Positions 43,943-44,119 of a stretch of 44,119 bases of DNA are shown one piece after another. Source of the stretch: Acinetobacter brisouii CIP 110357 (GTDB lineage Bacteria > Pseudomonadota > Gammaproteobacteria > Pseudomonadales > Moraxellaceae); contig NZ_KI530762.1 in the NCBI RefSeq assembly GCF_000488275.1, positions 223,317 through 267,435 of the forward strand, given 5' to 3'. A program made the translations under genes and the position numbers. The first letter of the stretch is position 1. Each line of letters starts with the position of its first letter. The notes under the pieces are model-generated. The model did not search any database, was not told the origin of the DNA, and saw only the letters and a program-made list of their open reading frames with translations.

Positions 43943-44119
43943 TTATTCTGTCGGTGTAGTTGGAGTCACTTTTTTCGGTGGACGACCACGTGGGCGACGT
44001 GGGCGAGCTGCCGCTTTGTCTTTACTTTGTTTGGTTGCGTTTTCTTCTGTTTCGGCATCAGCTTTAGCTTCAACAGCTTCAACAGCTTCAACAGCTTCAA
44101 CAGCTTCAACAGCTTCAAC
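43943..44119 (-). CDS. 3' end of an AT-hook DNA-binding protein (start outside window)
   Basis: The last 58 codons of a minus-strand gene cut by the right edge. It begins with at least six Val-Glu-Ala tripeptides, then an acidic and lysine-rich linker, and ends ARPRRPRGRPPKKVTPTTPTE. The core Arg-Gly-Arg-Pro is an AT-hook, which inserts in the minor groove of AT-rich DNA; the preceding Arg-Pro-Arg-Arg-Pro is a second, weaker one. The basic tail with Ala/Glu/Lys repeats resembles histone-H1-like or nucleoid-associated proteins in Acinetobacter and Pseudomonas. Too short to identify the whole protein. Confidence 0.75.
   Translation of the reverse strand, partial: VEAVEAVEAVEAVEAVEAKADAETEENATKQSKDKAAARPRRPRGRPPKKVTPTTPTE
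44066..44119 (-). repeat. 9-bp coding tandem repeat encoding Val-Glu-Ala
   Basis: Six perfect AGCTTCAAC units on the plus strand (GTTGAAGCT on the coding strand) reach the right edge of the window, so the array may be longer. The unit preserves the reading frame. Confidence 0.95.

Overview
This 44 kb window reads as chromosomal DNA of an Acinetobacter species (Gammaproteobacteria, moderately AT-rich). The calls behind this are the rpsP-rimM-trmD-rplS order, a minor-pilin cluster ending in two pilE-like genes, a CraA/MdfA-type efflux pump, separate glyQ and glyS genes, and an RhtA-type exporter. Most of it is core genome. All names come from reading protein motifs by eye; no database search was possible.

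Layout. 1-7.0 kb: type IV pilus minor-pilin and tip operon (end of a pilV-like gene, pilW, pilX, pilY1, two pilE-like pilins). 7.1-9.4 kb: rpsP-rimM-trmD-rplS, closed by a strong terminator. 9.5-12.3 kb: truB, a TauE/SafE-family permease and rhtA, with a small hairpin element near 11.2 kb. 12.3-15.1 kb: serA divergent from a probable D-2-hydroxyglutarate dehydrogenase, a pair expected to cooperate in serine synthesis. 15.1-19.9 kb: an RlaP-like nucleotidyltransferase, then the pstSCAB phosphate transporter behind two tandem Pho boxes. 20.4-25.7 kb: membrane and envelope genes (CraA/MdfA pump, YccS-like protein, lipoprotein Cu/Zn superoxide dismutase, AI-2E-type permease). 25.8-34.2 kb: an orphan ParA-like ATPase divergent from a membrane-anchored predicted nuclease, followed by small envelope proteins, a methyltransferase, an aldo/keto reductase, a protein with a perfect Glu-Thr repeat, an alpha/beta-hydrolase-like protein and a D-2-hydroxyacid dehydrogenase.

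34.2-36.1 kb is the part that looks foreign. It is a very AT-rich two-gene block encoding a membrane-anchored receiver protein with no output domain and a soluble histidine-kinase-like protein, tightly coupled and placed directly after the glyS terminator. It is the best candidate here for an undescribed system.

36.1-44.1 kb: glyQ-glyS, an HPP/CBS membrane protein, a PspC-domain protein, a lipoprotein, tRNA-Lys(UUU) with its promoter and terminator, an acyl-CoA synthetase, and the 3' end of an AT-hook protein cut by the window edge. Three coding tandem repeats with units that are multiples of three (9, 6 and 9 bp) occur at the left edge, at 30.8 kb and at the right edge.
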